Source: Neisseriaceae bacterium TC5R-5 (lineage in GTDB: Bacteria; Pseudomonadota; Gammaproteobacteria; Burkholderiales; Chromobacteriaceae). Taken from it: a DNA stretch of 64,000 bases. Of the stretch, positions 37,607 through 50,365 are shown in pieces; position 1 is the stretch's first letter; the number at the start of each line of letters is the position of its first letter. The notes below the pieces were generated by a model. It saw nothing but the letters and a program-made list of their open reading frames with translations, did not search any database and was not told the DNA's origin. Where the stretch lies: the NCBI GenBank assembly GCA_020830965.2, contig JACCFC020000012.1, forward strand, positions 392 to 64,391. The letters are read 5' to 3'. A program made the position numbers and the translations under genes.

Positions 37607-38009
37607 TTAACGCTCGCCTTGATCGCCTAAACCATAAGTGCAGGCTGTTGGGTCAAACCATCCATTGTTTTTAGAAAAGACGTTGGAGTAGTCACTTTCG
37701 TTCCAGATGATCGATCCCACCCCACCAGAAATAAGTGTCCATTCGATTTTGCCAAAGTCACTAAGCACCATTGTTCCGTTGGCATAACATGCGGAGTAAC
37801 GCTCATGTGTTCCGAATCGACTTGGAATGGGGTAGGCTTTGCTGAAATAGTGCTTTATTTGCTCTTATAGAGGGTTTGCATTTTTTACATACTTCATCCA
37901 AACCTTGTTCTTCAGGGTTTCTGTTCATTCCAGCTGCTGTAATCACAGTTTCTTTTATTTCTCTAGCATTTGACATGGATGAAAAGAACAAGAAACATGA
38001 GAGCGCCAT
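37607..38009 (-). pseudogene. Frameshifted immunity gene paralogue (copy B)
   Basis: The first part encodes a signal peptide (MALSCFLFFSSMSNA) and then KETVITAAG...VCKKCKPSI, homologous to the flanking immunity proteins. One extra A near 37870 shifts the frame; in the other frame the sequence continues as EQIKHYFSKAYPIPSRFG, HERYSACYANGT and NGWFDPTACTYG up to a stop at 37607-37609. A single base change would restore a full protein of normal length, so the decay is recent, or the base is an assembly error. Confidence 0.8.
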
Positions 38010-38040
38010 TAGCCATTTGATAAAATAAACGATCTAACAT

Positions 38041-38119
38041 TTTGCTGTGCTTGCCTCTGTTGCATTTTTCTACCTATTTCTGGATGGCGATATACCACGT
38101 CGATAGAGATCTTTAACGT
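38041..38119 (-). pseudogene. Relic of amidase effector C-terminus (2)
   Basis: Translates as TLKISIDVVYRHPEIGRK followed by MQQRQAQQN, matching TFKVSMQEIYKHPEIGRKTESEAST of the intact effector. Upstream a stop closes the frame; only this last part of the effector gene survives. It lies between immunity copy A and the frameshifted copy B, again at the place where an effector gene would precede its immunity gene. Confidence 0.75.
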
Positions 38120-38194
38120 ATGGCAATGCTATACATGGGCGACCTCATAAACTCGGCACTCAGTAATACCTTGCTGTCGTTAGTATTTTATGGA

Positions 38195-38632
38195 CTAATA
38201 CTCTTGCCCATCATCGTCATACATGCCTGCAGTGGGATCAAGCCATTTGTTCTTCTTATAAAGTAAATAGATTTCGCCACCATCTAGCCATTCAAGCCAA
38301 GCGGTTCCAGCTGAATACAACACCCATTTCGCTTTAAATCCATCAGAATATATTATATTGCCTGTAGCATAGCATGGGGTGTAACGATCATGAGCCATCA
38401 GCTTTCCAGGAATCGGATACGCTTTTTGAAAATAGAACTTTATTTGATTAAGAGAGGGATTAAATTTTTTACACGTAGAAGCAAGAAGTTTATCTCTCTC
38501 ATCTTCTAGCGCTAATCCAGTCTGCTCTATAGTAATTTTCTCTATTGTTCTTGCTTGTATTGAATATGAGATAAATACAGGAGATATTAATAAAATAAAT
38601 TTTAGTAATGTTTGATAATTTCTTAATCCCAT
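38195..38632 (-). CDS. T6SS immunity protein (copy A, cognate)
   Basis: 145-aa periplasmic protein starting MGLRNYQTLLKFILLISPVFISYSIQA (signal peptide), then a domain with two cysteines (CKKFNPSLNQIKFYFQKAYPIPG and TPCYATGNI). It starts inside the last codons of the amidase gene, a 10-base overlap, the usual arrangement of an effector with its immunity gene. It is therefore the likely partner that neutralises the amidase in the periplasm. I do not recognise a named family such as Tai; paralogues at 37101 and 37607 lie downstream. Confidence 0.8.
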   Translation of the reverse strand: MGLRNYQTLLKFILLISPVFISYSIQARTIEKITIEQTGLALEDERDKLLASTCKKFNPSLNQIKFYFQKAYPIPGKLMAHDRYTPCYATGNIIYSDGFKAKWVLYSAGTAWLEWLDGGEIYLLYKKNKWLDPTAGMYDDDGQEY

Positions 38633-39225
38633 TTGGCTGTACTCGCTTCCGATTCTGTTTTTCGTCCTATTTCTGGATGTTTGTAAATTTCCTGCATGGA
38701 TACTTTAAATGTGTCTGCTAATTCTCTAACTAGCCATTTTAGAGAAGCATTTTGTTCATCTTTCACATTGTCATAGATGACTTTTCCATTAATTGTTTTG
38801 TAATATCCGACAATCTCTATACCGATAGAATCGGTATTCGAAGGAAATCTGTCTGGAAAGCTCTTTTTCATTTCATGTATTGTTAGTGCTGATGAACCAC
38901 TTTTAGTGGCTTTCATGGCCGCTTTAAGATCCGTAGGGCTGCATACATGTTTTACTATGCAGCGGGATTGCATTTTCCCGACATGATTAGTTCTTTTATA
39001 TAGGGATGCAGTTTGATAGATGGTTCCATCAAGGTCTAGCAAAAAGTGTGCTCCACTGGCACCGTCACTACTGTAGCTGCTAAATGCTGACTCAGCGCTA
39101 GATCCCCCTGTTTGATGAACCACGATACCATTCACCTTGTCCATCTTGGCACGTTCAATTTTGCTAAAAATCTTGACCTTGATTCTGGTCGCGTCCACAT
39201 GTCCATCTTTGGTGATATGAAGCAT
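38623..39225 (-). CDS. AmpD-like N-acetylmuramoyl-L-alanine amidase, T6SS effector
   Basis: Peptidoglycan amidase of the zinc-dependent amidase-2 type. Motifs: GIVVHQTGGSS (first zinc-binding His), SGAHFLLDLDGTIYQT, TNHVGK, SIGIEIVGYY and YKHPEIGRKTESEAST (second His, the lysine, and an acidic residue replacing the usual Asp). The 200-aa protein has no signal peptide, as expected for an effector delivered by the type VI machine. It follows hcp by 11 bases and overlaps its immunity gene, which together support the T6SS effector assignment. Delivery has to rest on an T6SS elsewhere in the genome. Confidence 0.85.
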   Translation of the reverse strand: MLHITKDGHVDATRIKVKIFSKIERAKMDKVNGIVVHQTGGSSAESAFSSYSSDGASGAHFLLDLDGTIYQTASLYKRTNHVGKMQSRCIVKHVCSPTDLKAAMKATKSGSSALTIHEMKKSFPDRFPSNTDSIGIEIVGYYKTINGKVIYDNVKDEQNASLKWLVRELADTFKVSMQEIYKHPEIGRKTESEASTAKWD

Positions 39226-39236
39226 ATTTAAGCTCC

Positions 39237-39719
39237 TTAAATGATGTGATTAGCTTTGATGTCATAGGCGGTAGCGACAGTACCGGCAGAGCCACCGCTG
39301 GCATTCTGAATCACGTATTCCTGCTTTACTCGGGCAAAGGATAGGCTGACAGCTTCTCTGGGAATAGCCATATTGACATTCATCACCGAGGCAACGTGAG
39401 TCACAATCACATCACCCATGGTGATTTTGAGATATTCAAGGGGAGTGCCACCGGCCTTTCTCAGCATTAGCGTAGCGGTATCGATGTGCTTTCCAGTCAG
39501 ACAATACTGGATGAGGTTGGGGCTAGCGCGGTCAATATAGTGTTCAAAGCTTAGGTCATGAACCGTGCTTTTACCGGATCCGCCACCACTGCCCGCGTGC
39601 ATATTCGAGTTCTGGCTCACCGCCCACTCCCAGCGCAACACGTCTATCTCACCCACGTGACTAACATCTTGCGCTTCGCCAGCGATGCCAGTCAGCTTCA
39701 AAAAAATGTCTTGCGCCAT
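39237..39719 (-). CDS. hcp: Hcp, type VI secretion tube protein
   Basis: Haemolysin-coregulated protein that forms the hexameric-ring tube of the type VI system and can carry small effectors in its lumen. The 160-aa sequence has MAQDIFLKLTGIAGEAQD, IDVLRWEWAVSQNSNMH, HDLSFEHYIDRASPNL and TLMLRKAGG...YLKITMGDVIVTHV, all typical. The ATG at 39719 has GGGG eight bases before it; a GTG at 39728 is a weaker alternative. No other tss gene is in the window, so this is an orphan hcp-effector-immunity cassette. Confidence 0.95.
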   Translation of the reverse strand: MAQDIFLKLTGIAGEAQDVSHVGEIDVLRWEWAVSQNSNMHAGSGGGSGKSTVHDLSFEHYIDRASPNLIQYCLTGKHIDTATLMLRKAGGTPLEYLKITMGDVIVTHVASVMNVNMAIPREAVSLSFARVKQEYVIQNASGGSAGTVATAYDIKANHII

Positions 39720-39925
39720 ATCATGCACCCCATAAGAATAAAAAAATAGATTTTCATTGCATATAGCATACTAGCAGAGTTTGTTTTAAGCAGTAAATAC
39801 AACTAAAGCCACGGCATACTGTTATTTTGGCCACTCTCCATCTACCCCGCTGCCGCCAACATTTTGTTGGCCTTGGGTAGTATCGTTGCTGTTGCGTTCA
39901 AGCTGAGAGTGAAGGGGATAAGAAG

Positions 39926-39946
39926 AAAGGGGCCAACGGCCCCTTT
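39926..39946 (-). terminator. Terminator of the glmS transcript
   Basis: AAAGGGGCCAACGGCCCC plus TTT forms a strong hairpin downstream of glmS; read on the minus strand it is followed by a T-rich tract. It also separates glmS from the hcp cassette. Confidence 0.8.
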
Positions 39947-40005
39947 ACTTTCTTGCGACATCGACAGACTGCGTTTGCCGTAGTCATATTGTTAACATGA
40001 CTGCC

Positions 40006-41835
40006 TCACTCCACCGTCACGCTTTTCGCCAGATTACGCGGTTTATCGACATCGGTGCCGCGTGCCAGCGCTACATGGTAGGCAAGCAGTTGTACCGGTA
40101 TCGTGTGGATAATGGGACTGAGGATGCCAACATGACGGGGGGTACGGATCACATGTACACCGTCGGATTCACTGAAGTGGCTGTCGGCGTCAGCAAACAC
40201 GAATAGTTCACCGCCACGGGCACGCACTTCCTGCATATTAGACTTCACTTTCTCCAGCAGTGCGTCATTGGGGGCGATGACCACCACGGGCATGTTTTCG
40301 TCTACCAGCGCCAGCGGGCCGTGTTTGAGTTCACCTGCCGAGTAGGCCTCGGCATGGATGTAGGATATTTCCTTGAGCTTGAGCGCGCCTTCCAGTGCCA
40401 CCGGATAGTGCAGGCCACGGCCAAGGAAGAGTGCATTGGCTTTGTTGGCGAATTTGTCGGCCCAGGCTTTGATTTGTGGCTCCAGATTGAGCGCGTGCTG
40501 TACTGAGCCGGGCAGGTGGCGCAGTTCATCCAGATAGCGCGCTTCGTCAGCGGCACTGATGTTGCCCTGTAATTTGCCCAATGTTACTGCCAGTGCAAAC
40601 AGTGCGACCAGTTGGGTGGTAAAGGCTTTGGTGGAGGCAACGCCGATTTCGGCACCGGCGCGGGTGTAAAACACCAGTTCGCTGGCGCGCGGTAATGCTG
40701 ATTCACGCACATTGCAGATGGAGAGTGCGCAGTGATGTCCAAGTTGTTTGGCGTATTTCAGCGCTTCCATCGTATCCAGCGTTTCACCGGATTGCGAGAT
40801 GGTGACAACCAAGTGCGAGGGTTTGGCCCAGGCGGCGCGATAACGGTATTCGCTGGCGATTTCAACATCACATGGGATGCCTGCCAGGCTTTCTATCCAG
40901 TATTTGGCAGTAAGACCGGCATAGTAGCTGGTGCCACAGGCTAGGATTTTCACACCATCCAGTTTAGGTAGCAGCGTGGCCGCCTGTGCGCCGAATAGCA
41001 CGCTGTCAAAGCCGCATTCCAGTACCGCATCAATGGTATCGGACAGCGCCTTGGGTTGCTCGTGGATTTCCTTCTGCATGAAGTGGCTATACGGGCCCAG
41101 TTCCAGCGAGGCAAGCGAGATGTCGGATAAATGCTCTGTTCGTTGTACGGTTTGATCGTGCTGATCCATAATTTGTACGCCAGCACGGGTAAGCCGGGCG
41201 ATATCGCCTTCTTCCAGAAAGATGACGCGACGAGTGGCAGAGAGTATCGCCGAGACGTCGGAAGCGATAAAGTTTTCATTGTCGCCCAAGCCCAGTAGTA
41301 GCGGGCAGCCCATGCGCGCGCAAATCAACTCGTCCGGGCGATCAGCCGCAATCACGCCGATCGCGTAGGCGCCAGTGAGTTCGCGACTGGCGCGTTTGAC
41401 AGCATCAAATAAGTCTGCACTGGCTTGATAGTAATGGTGAATCAGGTGGGCGATTACTTCGGTGTCGGTTTGCGATTCAAACGCATAGCCTAGTTGTTGC
41501 AGTCGTTCGCGTTGTTGTTCGTGGTTTTCGATGATGCCGTTGTGTACTACGGCAATCTTGCCGAAGGAGATATGCGGGTGGGCATTAGGTTCGGTGACGC
41601 CACCATGGGTGGCCCAGCGAGTGTGACCAATTCCAAGTTGACCGCGCAACTGCTCAGCCTGCGCAGCGTTTTCCATTTCGACCACCCGCCCGACCCGACG
41701 CACGCGGTGGATTGCTTTATCGACAAGAATGGCAATACCGGCAGAGTCATAACCGCGATATTCGAGTCGCTTCAGTCCATCCACCAGTAAGGGAACTACA
41801 TCACGCGCCGCAATGGCGCCGACTATGCCACACAT
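40006..41835 (-). CDS. glmS: Glutamine-fructose-6-phosphate aminotransferase
   Basis: First step of UDP-GlcNAc synthesis: fructose 6-phosphate plus glutamine gives glucosamine 6-phosphate. Begins [14 protein letters not shown], so Cys2 is the catalytic nucleophile after Met removal, then the glutaminase loop [19 protein letters not shown]. Two SIS domains follow ([34 protein letters not shown]) and the C-terminus ends [13 protein letters not shown], the standard ending. 609 aa. GGAG lies upstream of the ATG at 41835; an upstream start at 41847 would displace the cysteine. Follows glmU with a 56-base gap. Confidence 0.98.
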   Translation of the reverse strand: MCGIVGAIAARDVVPLLVDGLKRLEYRGYDSAGIAILVDKAIHRVRRVGRVVEMENAAQAEQLRGQLGIGHTRWATHGGVTEPNAHPHISFGKIAVVHNGIIENHEQQRERLQQLGYAFESQTDTEVIAHLIHHYYQASADLFDAVKRASRELTGAYAIGVIAADRPDELICARMGCPLLLGLGDNENFIASDVSAILSATRRVIFLEEGDIARLTRAGVQIMDQHDQTVQRTEHLSDISLASLELGPYSHFMQKEIHEQPKALSDTIDAVLECGFDSVLFGAQAATLLPKLDGVKILACGTSYYAGLTAKYWIESLAGIPCDVEIASEYRYRAAWAKPSHLVVTISQSGETLDTMEALKYAKQLGHHCALSICNVRESALPRASELVFYTRAGAEIGVASTKAFTTQLVALFALAVTLGKLQGNISAADEARYLDELRHLPGSVQHALNLEPQIKAWADKFANKANALFLGRGLHYPVALEGALKLKEISYIHAEAYSAGELKHGPLALVDENMPVVVIAPNDALLEKVKSNMQEVRARGGELFVFADADSHFSESDGVHVIRTPRHVGILSPIIHTIPVQLLAYHVALARGTDVDKPRNLAKSVTVE

Positions 41836-41891
41836 TTTTTTCTCCAATCATAGGGTGCTGTTCGGGGCGGATGTTCAGCCACAGCAATCAT

Positions 41892-43253
41892 TTATTTCTT
41901 CACCGGCCGCCGCCAGCCAGCTAGGGTGACTTGCCGCACTCGGGCCAGCGTCAGTTGTCCTGCCGGTGCCGTTTGATTAATCACCGAGCCGGCGCCTATT
42001 GTTGCACCATTTTCCAGTATCACCGGTGCTACCAGCATGCTGCCGGAGCCGACAAAAACCTGATCGCCGATCACGGTTTTGAATTTGTTGACACCATCGT
42101 AGTTACAGGTGATGGAGCCCGCGCCGATATTAACCTGGCGGCCCAATTCGGCATCACCGATATAGCTGAGATGGTTAACCTTGGAGCCGCTGCCTATGCG
42201 GCTATTTTTGATTTCGACAAAGTTGCCAATATGAGTGTGATCGGCTAGTTCGGCTCCGGGACGGAGGCGCGCATAGGGACCAATACGACAGTCGCTGCCA
42301 ACAACGGCATTTTCCAGATGAGAGAATGCCGCAATCTGGCTACCTGCCGCCACTTTGACGTTTTTCAATACACAGTTGGGGCCGATACTGACTTGGTCGC
42401 CCAATTCGACCACACCTTCAAATACACAGTTCACATCGATTGCAACATCCATGCCGTGCTGTAAAGTGCCGCGGATGTCGATGCGAGCCGGGTCAGCCAG
42501 GGTCACTCCGGCGTCCAGCAGTGCTTGTGCTTGCTGGCTTTGCAGAATGCGTTCTAGTTCGGCTAACTGTCGTTTATTGTTAACACCCACCGCTTCCCAA
42601 CTAGCACTGACACTGGCACTGTTGACCGACACCCCGGCGGCAACAGCCAGTGCCACGACATCGGTTAAATAGTATTCGCCCTGGGCATTGCTATTATTGA
42701 GTGCAGCTAACCAGCGATTGAGTTGGATGTTGGGCAGTACCAGCATGCCAGTATTGATTTCACGGATGGCTCGCTGTACTGGGGTGCAGTCTTTGTCTTC
42801 GATAATGGCTTGCAGCTTGCCATCCGCGCTACGTAGCATGCGGCCATAACCGCTCGCATTCTCCAGCGTATCGGTCAACACCGCCACGCCATCGGCTGCA
42901 GCAGCGATTAGCCTTTGCAGCGTATCGCTCAGGGTAAGTGGCACATCGCCGTAGAGTACCAACGTTTGGCCTGTAGTCGGCAGTTGGGGCAAAGCCATTT
43001 TGAGAGCATGACCGGTACCCAGTTGTTGGCTTTGTTGCACCCAAAGAATATCCGGGTCAGGAATGGCCTGCCGCACTTGTTCACCACCATGACCATAAAC
43101 GACGATTAGTCGCTGCGGCTTAAGGCTGCGCGCCGTCCTAATAACACGCGACAGCATGGCTTGACCACCAATCGGGTGCAGCACTTTGGGCAAGGAGGAG
43201 TACATACGCTTGCCTTGACCGGCAGCGAGAATGACGATGCTAAGACTATCCAT
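41892..43253 (-). CDS. glmU: Bifunctional UDP-GlcNAc pyrophosphorylase/GlcN-1-P acetyltransferase
   Basis: Makes UDP-N-acetylglucosamine for peptidoglycan and lipopolysaccharide. N-terminal nucleotidyltransferase signature VILAAGQGKRMYSSLPKVLHP, then YGDVPLT and NTGMLVLP; the C-terminal half is a left-handed beta-helix of hexapeptide repeats with the acetyltransferase residues in GNFVEIKNSRIG and HLSYIGDAELG and ITCNYDGVNKF. 453 aa, normal length. It lies between atpC and glmS in the conserved order. Confidence 0.98.
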   Translation of the reverse strand: MDSLSIVILAAGQGKRMYSSLPKVLHPIGGQAMLSRVIRTARSLKPQRLIVVYGHGGEQVRQAIPDPDILWVQQSQQLGTGHALKMALPQLPTTGQTLVLYGDVPLTLSDTLQRLIAAAADGVAVLTDTLENASGYGRMLRSADGKLQAIIEDKDCTPVQRAIREINTGMLVLPNIQLNRWLAALNNSNAQGEYYLTDVVALAVAAGVSVNSASVSASWEAVGVNNKRQLAELERILQSQQAQALLDAGVTLADPARIDIRGTLQHGMDVAIDVNCVFEGVVELGDQVSIGPNCVLKNVKVAAGSQIAAFSHLENAVVGSDCRIGPYARLRPGAELADHTHIGNFVEIKNSRIGSGSKVNHLSYIGDAELGRQVNIGAGSITCNYDGVNKFKTVIGDQVFVGSGSMLVAPVILENGATIGAGSVINQTAPAGQLTLARVRQVTLAGWRRPVKK

Positions 43254-43334
43254 AAAATTTGACTATATTTAAAACGGAAAAAGGCCGCCGCAAATGCGAC
43301 AGCCTGTCACTATACACGATTAGCTCTCTCGGAA

Positions 43335-43757
43335 TCAGTGAGTACGCTTTTTGAGGTATTCCAGCGTTTTGAGTTCGGCAATCGCCGCTGCTAGTGCAGC
43401 TTGTGCTTTGGCCGTTCCCATATCGTCGGAGACATGCTTGAGGGCTTCCTCAGCAGCACGTTTTGCCTCATTCGCGCGGGCCTCGTCGAGATCCTCTCCA
43501 CGCACCGCCGTATCAGCCAGGACGGTAACTAGGGTGGGCTGGACTTCCATCAAGCCTCCCGATACCGCTACCAGAACTTCCTCGCTACTGCCTGGCACCC
43601 GCATACGCAGAATGCCAGGCTTGATACGGGTGAGCAGCGGCACGTGTTGCGGGTAGATACCGATTTCACCTTCACTGGCAGGAGCAACCAGAAACTCGGC
43701 CTCACCAGAAAAGATCATTTCTTCGGTACTCACCACTTCCACACGCATTTTGGACAT
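43335..43757 (-). CDS. atpC: ATP synthase epsilon subunit
   Basis: F1 central-stalk subunit that couples rotation and restrains ATP hydrolysis. 140 aa; the N-terminal beta barrel has MRVEVVSTEEMIFSGEAEFLVAPASEGEIGIYP with HVPLLTRIKPG, and the last about 50 residues form the helical hairpin (EEALKHVSDDMGTAKAQAALAAA). Last gene of the atp operon, 11 bases after atpD. Confidence 0.97.
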   Translation of the reverse strand: MSKMRVEVVSTEEMIFSGEAEFLVAPASEGEIGIYPQHVPLLTRIKPGILRMRVPGSSEEVLVAVSGGLMEVQPTLVTVLADTAVRGEDLDEARANEAKRAAEEALKHVSDDMGTAKAQAALAAAIAELKTLEYLKKRTH

Positions 43758-43768
43758 CCGCGCTCTCC

Positions 43769-45175
<1,407 letters not shown>

Positions 45176-45204
45176 CTAAACAATTATTACAGTCCGTTAA
45201 CGGC

Positions 45205-46071
45205 TTACACCGCTGCCGCGCCAGCCACAATTTCAGACAATTCGGTCGTAATCGCTGCCTGCCTAGCCTTGTTGTAGACCAGTCGCAGTTGCTTGATTGT
45301 ATTACCAGCATTGTCTGTGGCAGATTTCATCGCTACCATCCTCGCCGCCTGTTCTGAAGCCATATTTTCAGACATAGCCTCGAACACCACCGACTCGATA
45401 TAGCGTCTAACCAAAAACTGCATCACAGCCTGTGGATCCGGCTCGTACAGGTAGTCCCACGAGTGTGAGTGTTCAACCTCTAAGTGTTCCGAGGTCAGCG
45501 GCAGCAGCTGCTCTGTCACCGGCTCTTGCTTCATCGTATTGATGAAGCTGGAGTAAGCGATATAGAGCACATCCAGCGCACCTTCAGCATACTCATTGAA
45601 CAGCACTGTAAGCGGGCCAATTAATTTTTCCACCTTAGGCACGTCGCCCAGGTGTACCGCGCTGGCCACAACATTGAGACGCGCACGCTGGCAAGCGGCC
45701 AGACCTTTCTGGCCCAGACAGCAAACGTCGACTTCGATGCCCTGATCCTGTAATGCTTTAACCTGGAGAAAGAAGCGTTTGAGCGTATTCACGTTCAAAC
45801 CGCCACATAAGCCTTTGTCCGAGGTGATCAGGATAATGCCAGCACGTTTCACAACATCACGGGTTTGCAGCAGTGGGTGCTCCAGATCCGCATTAGCCTG
45901 AGCCAAGTGCGCCATAACAGTACGCACTTTCTCGGCATAAGGGCGGGCAGCGCGCATACGCTCTTGCGTCTTACGCATCTTGGAGGTCGCCACCATCTGC
46001 ATCGCGCGGGTGATCTTCTGCGTGTTTTGCACGCTCCGGATCTTGGTGAGAATCTCTTTACCGACTGCCAT
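45205..46071 (-). CDS. atpG: ATP synthase gamma subunit
   Basis: Rotor shaft of F1. 288 aa, starting AVGKEILTKIRSVQNTQKITRAMQMVATSKMRK, the classic N-terminal helix, and ending KARQAAITTELSEIVAGAAAV, the classic C-terminal helix. The central SDKGLCGGLNVNTLKRF is also conserved. 42 bases from atpA. Confidence 0.98.
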   Translation of the reverse strand: MAVGKEILTKIRSVQNTQKITRAMQMVATSKMRKTQERMRAARPYAEKVRTVMAHLAQANADLEHPLLQTRDVVKRAGIILITSDKGLCGGLNVNTLKRFFLQVKALQDQGIEVDVCCLGQKGLAACQRARLNVVASAVHLGDVPKVEKLIGPLTVLFNEYAEGALDVLYIAYSSFINTMKQEPVTEQLLPLTSEHLEVEHSHSWDYLYEPDPQAVMQFLVRRYIESVVFEAMSENMASEQAARMVAMKSATDNAGNTIKQLRLVYNKARQAAITTELSEIVAGAAAV

Positions 46072-46113
46072 CTACTGAACCTTTCTTTTAACTCTCTGCG
46101 TTAGCTGAAAGAC

Positions 46114-47658
46114 TCAGTCGAAGCTGTAACTGGCCTTGAACGATTCCATCGCCTTGGTCAGTATCTTCTCATTGTCAGCGGACAAGTCACCGGATGCATT
46201 GATTGCTGTTAGCACTTCCTGGTGATTGGCACGCACATAGCCGAGAAACTCTGCTTCAAAAGCCAAGGCTTTTTTCACTGGCACGTCTTCATAACTGCCT
46301 TTGTTCACCGCCCACAGCGTCAAAGCCATTTCAGCGGTTGAGAGTGGTACAAACTGTTTTTGCTTCATCAGTTCAGTAACAATCTCGCCGTGCTGCAGTT
46401 GTTTGCGTGTCGCTTCATCCAAGTCTGAGGCAAACTGTGAGAATGCCGCCAGTTCACGGTACTGAGCCAGTGCCAAACGTACACCACCACCCAACTTCTT
46501 GATAACCTTGGTCTGTGCGGCACCACCTACACGGGATACCGAGATACCCGCATTGATCGCCGGACGAATACCGGAATTGAACAAGTCAGTTTCCAAGAAA
46601 ATCTGACCATCAGTAATCGAAATCACGTTAGTTGGTACAAACGCAGAAACGTCACCCGCCTGAGTTTCGATGATAGGCAATGCTGTCAACGAACCGGTTT
46701 TACCTTTCACAGCACCACCGGTCAGACGCTCTACTTCATCCTCATTGATACGGGAAGCACGTTCCAGCAAACGGGAGTGCAGATAGAATACGTCACCTGG
46801 GTAAGCTTCACGACCAGGAGGACGACGCAGCAGCAATGAGATCTGACGATAGGCAACGGCCTGTTTAGACAAATCATCATAAATAATCAGTGCATCTTCA
46901 CCACGATCGCGGAAGTATTCACCCATCGCGCAACCGGAGTACGGGGCAATGAATTGTAAGGCGGCGGCTTCGGAAGCCGTGGCCGCGACAACAATGGTAT
47001 GCCCTAGCGCGCCGTGTTCTTCCAGTTTACGTACTACGTTGGCAATAGAGGACGCTTTCTGCCCAATTGCAACATAAATACATACCACGCCGGTATCTTT
47101 TTGATTGATGATGGCATCCAGCGCTACCGCTGTTTTACCGGTTTGACGGTCACCAATGATCAACTCACGCTGACCACGACCTACTGGCACCATAGAATCA
47201 ATTGCTTTCAAGCCAGTTTGCATAGGCTGAGAGACCGATTGACGCGCAATCACCCCCGGCGCGATTTTTTCAATCGGGCTGGATAGTTTGGCATTAATCG
47301 GACCTTTGCCATCAATCGGCTGACCTAGCGCATTCACTACGCGGCCAATCAGTTCCGGACCAACCGGAACTTCCAGAATGCGACCAGTACAAGTAACTTC
47401 GTCGCCTTCCGAGATGTGCTCGTACTCGCCCAGAATCACAGCGCCGACAGAGTCGCGCTCCAGATTCATCGCGAGGCCAAAGGTGTTGCCCGGGAATTCG
47501 AGCATTTCACCCTGCATCACGTCTGCAAGACCATGAATACGAACAATGCCGTCAGTCACAGAAATCACGGTACCTTTAGTACGAATTTCTGCGCTTTCCG
47601 ACAGGTTCTGAATCTTGGCCTTGATCAGATCGCTGATTTCAGAGGGGTTCAACTGCAT
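46114..47658 (-). CDS. atpA: ATP synthase alpha subunit
   Basis: Regulatory nucleotide-binding subunit of F1, 514 aa. Walker [19 protein letters not shown], then [64 protein letters not shown] (given here in recognisable pieces: [15 protein letters not shown] and [11 protein letters not shown]) and [17 protein letters not shown]. Full length with intact N-terminal crown. GAGAGATC upstream of the ATG. Confidence 0.98.
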   Translation of the reverse strand: MQLNPSEISDLIKAKIQNLSESAEIRTKGTVISVTDGIVRIHGLADVMQGEMLEFPGNTFGLAMNLERDSVGAVILGEYEHISEGDEVTCTGRILEVPVGPELIGRVVNALGQPIDGKGPINAKLSSPIEKIAPGVIARQSVSQPMQTGLKAIDSMVPVGRGQRELIIGDRQTGKTAVALDAIINQKDTGVVCIYVAIGQKASSIANVVRKLEEHGALGHTIVVAATASEAAALQFIAPYSGCAMGEYFRDRGEDALIIYDDLSKQAVAYRQISLLLRRPPGREAYPGDVFYLHSRLLERASRINEDEVERLTGGAVKGKTGSLTALPIIETQAGDVSAFVPTNVISITDGQIFLETDLFNSGIRPAINAGISVSRVGGAAQTKVIKKLGGGVRLALAQYRELAAFSQFASDLDEATRKQLQHGEIVTELMKQKQFVPLSTAEMALTLWAVNKGSYEDVPVKKALAFEAEFLGYVRANHQEVLTAINASGDLSADNEKILTKAMESFKASYSFD

Positions 47659-47666
47659 GATCTCTC

Positions 47667-48203
47667 CTAATTCTTAAGGCTGACTGCCATTGCCTGCAGT
47701 TTGCCGCGCACGGAAGCATCGATAACTTCATCGCCTACCATCACTCGTACCCCACCAATCAGGTTAGGATTGTCATGCACATCAAGCTGTACGGTCTTGC
47801 CGTACTTCTTGGAAAGCATGTCAGTGAGTTCGGCTTTTTGTTGATCGTTCATTGGGTAAGCTGTTTCAACTACGGCTTCCACAATACCTTCCGCCTGTGC
47901 TTTAAGTTCTTCAAACTGTTCGGCAATATAGGGCAGCAACATAAGCCGTTTGCTCTCGATCAGCGTGGCAAGAAAACTTTTGCTGTTTTCATTGCCATGC
48001 GTACCCAGCACATCCAGCAGCAGTGCCTCAAGTTCTTGTGCGGTATGTTTCGGATTGGTGATAACAGCGGCCAGATCCGGGTTGTTCACCATGGCAGCCA
48101 GCCACGCCAGCGTCTGTGACCACTGGTCTAAGCTACGCTGCTCGGTGGCCAGGCTGTATACCGCTTCGGCATAGGGCCTAGCTACGGTAATGAGTTCTGC
48201 CAT
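47667..48203 (-). CDS. atpH: ATP synthase delta subunit
   Basis: Peripheral-stalk protein that holds the b dimer to the top of F1. 178 aa; N-terminal helical domain [25 protein letters not shown] and C-terminal [27 protein letters not shown], both typical. 8 bases from both neighbouring genes. Confidence 0.96.
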   Translation of the reverse strand: MAELITVARPYAEAVYSLATEQRSLDQWSQTLAWLAAMVNNPDLAAVITNPKHTAQELEALLLDVLGTHGNENSKSFLATLIESKRLMLLPYIAEQFEELKAQAEGIVEAVVETAYPMNDQQKAELTDMLSKKYGKTVQLDVHDNPNLIGGVRVMVGDEVIDASVRGKLQAMAVSLKN

Positions 48204-48210
48204 GTGTTAA

Positions 48211-48681
48211 TTAAAACTCCGCTTTGATGGAGGCAAGCAGATCTGCGTGCTTTGCCGGGTCGATTTCTTGGCGCAGAATCTTCTCTGCCCCCGCAATAGC
48301 CAAATCGGCTACCTGTGTACGCAAGGCTTCCTTCGCCCGCAATACTTCCTGATCAACCTCTGACTTGGCTTCAGCAACAATGCGTGCACCTTCACTACGT
48401 GCCGCATCTTTTGCCTCTTCCACAATCTGGCTGGCACGCTTTTCAGCAGCCATCAGGATTTCAGTAGCCGAGTGCCTGGCTTTGCTCAGTTCTTCAGCAA
48501 CGCGCTTTTCAGCGGCCTGCAGATCCTGTTTGCCACGCTCAGCAGCGGCCAGGCCATCAGCGATACGCTTGGCACGCTCTTCCATCATATTGGTAAGCGG
48601 AGGCCAAACAAACTTCATGGTGAACCACACCAGGATAGCGAAGGTAATCGCCTGGCCTAGTAGTGTTGCGTTAAATTCCAC
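48211..48681 (-). CDS. atpF: ATP synthase b subunit
   Basis: Peripheral-stalk dimer: one N-terminal membrane span ([23 protein letters not shown]) followed by a long charged helix (residues 35-150) forming the stalk coiled coil. 156 aa, normal for proteobacteria. Confidence 0.97.
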   Translation of the reverse strand: MEFNATLLGQAITFAILVWFTMKFVWPPLTNMMEERAKRIADGLAAAERGKQDLQAAEKRVAEELSKARHSATEILMAAEKRASQIVEEAKDAARSEGARIVAEAKSEVDQEVLRAKEALRTQVADLAIAGAEKILRQEIDPAKHADLLASIKAEF

Positions 48682-48732
48682 GCTTGTTTTCCTCCAATAG
48701 GTATGACCACAACAACCGATTTCACTTAAAAA

Positions 48733-50281
<1,549 letters not shown>

Positions 50282-50365
50282 CCAAAAAAACCGACGAATT
50301 ATAGGCTCGGCCCCGAGTTTGCGTCAACAAGAGCCCTTGTTGCACATACATCAAACCAACCACCA

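Noticed and set aside
41836-41891. glmS ribozyme
   Set aside because: Only 56 bases separate glmU and glmS and the ribozyme belongs to Gram-positive bacteria; there is no room or resemblance.
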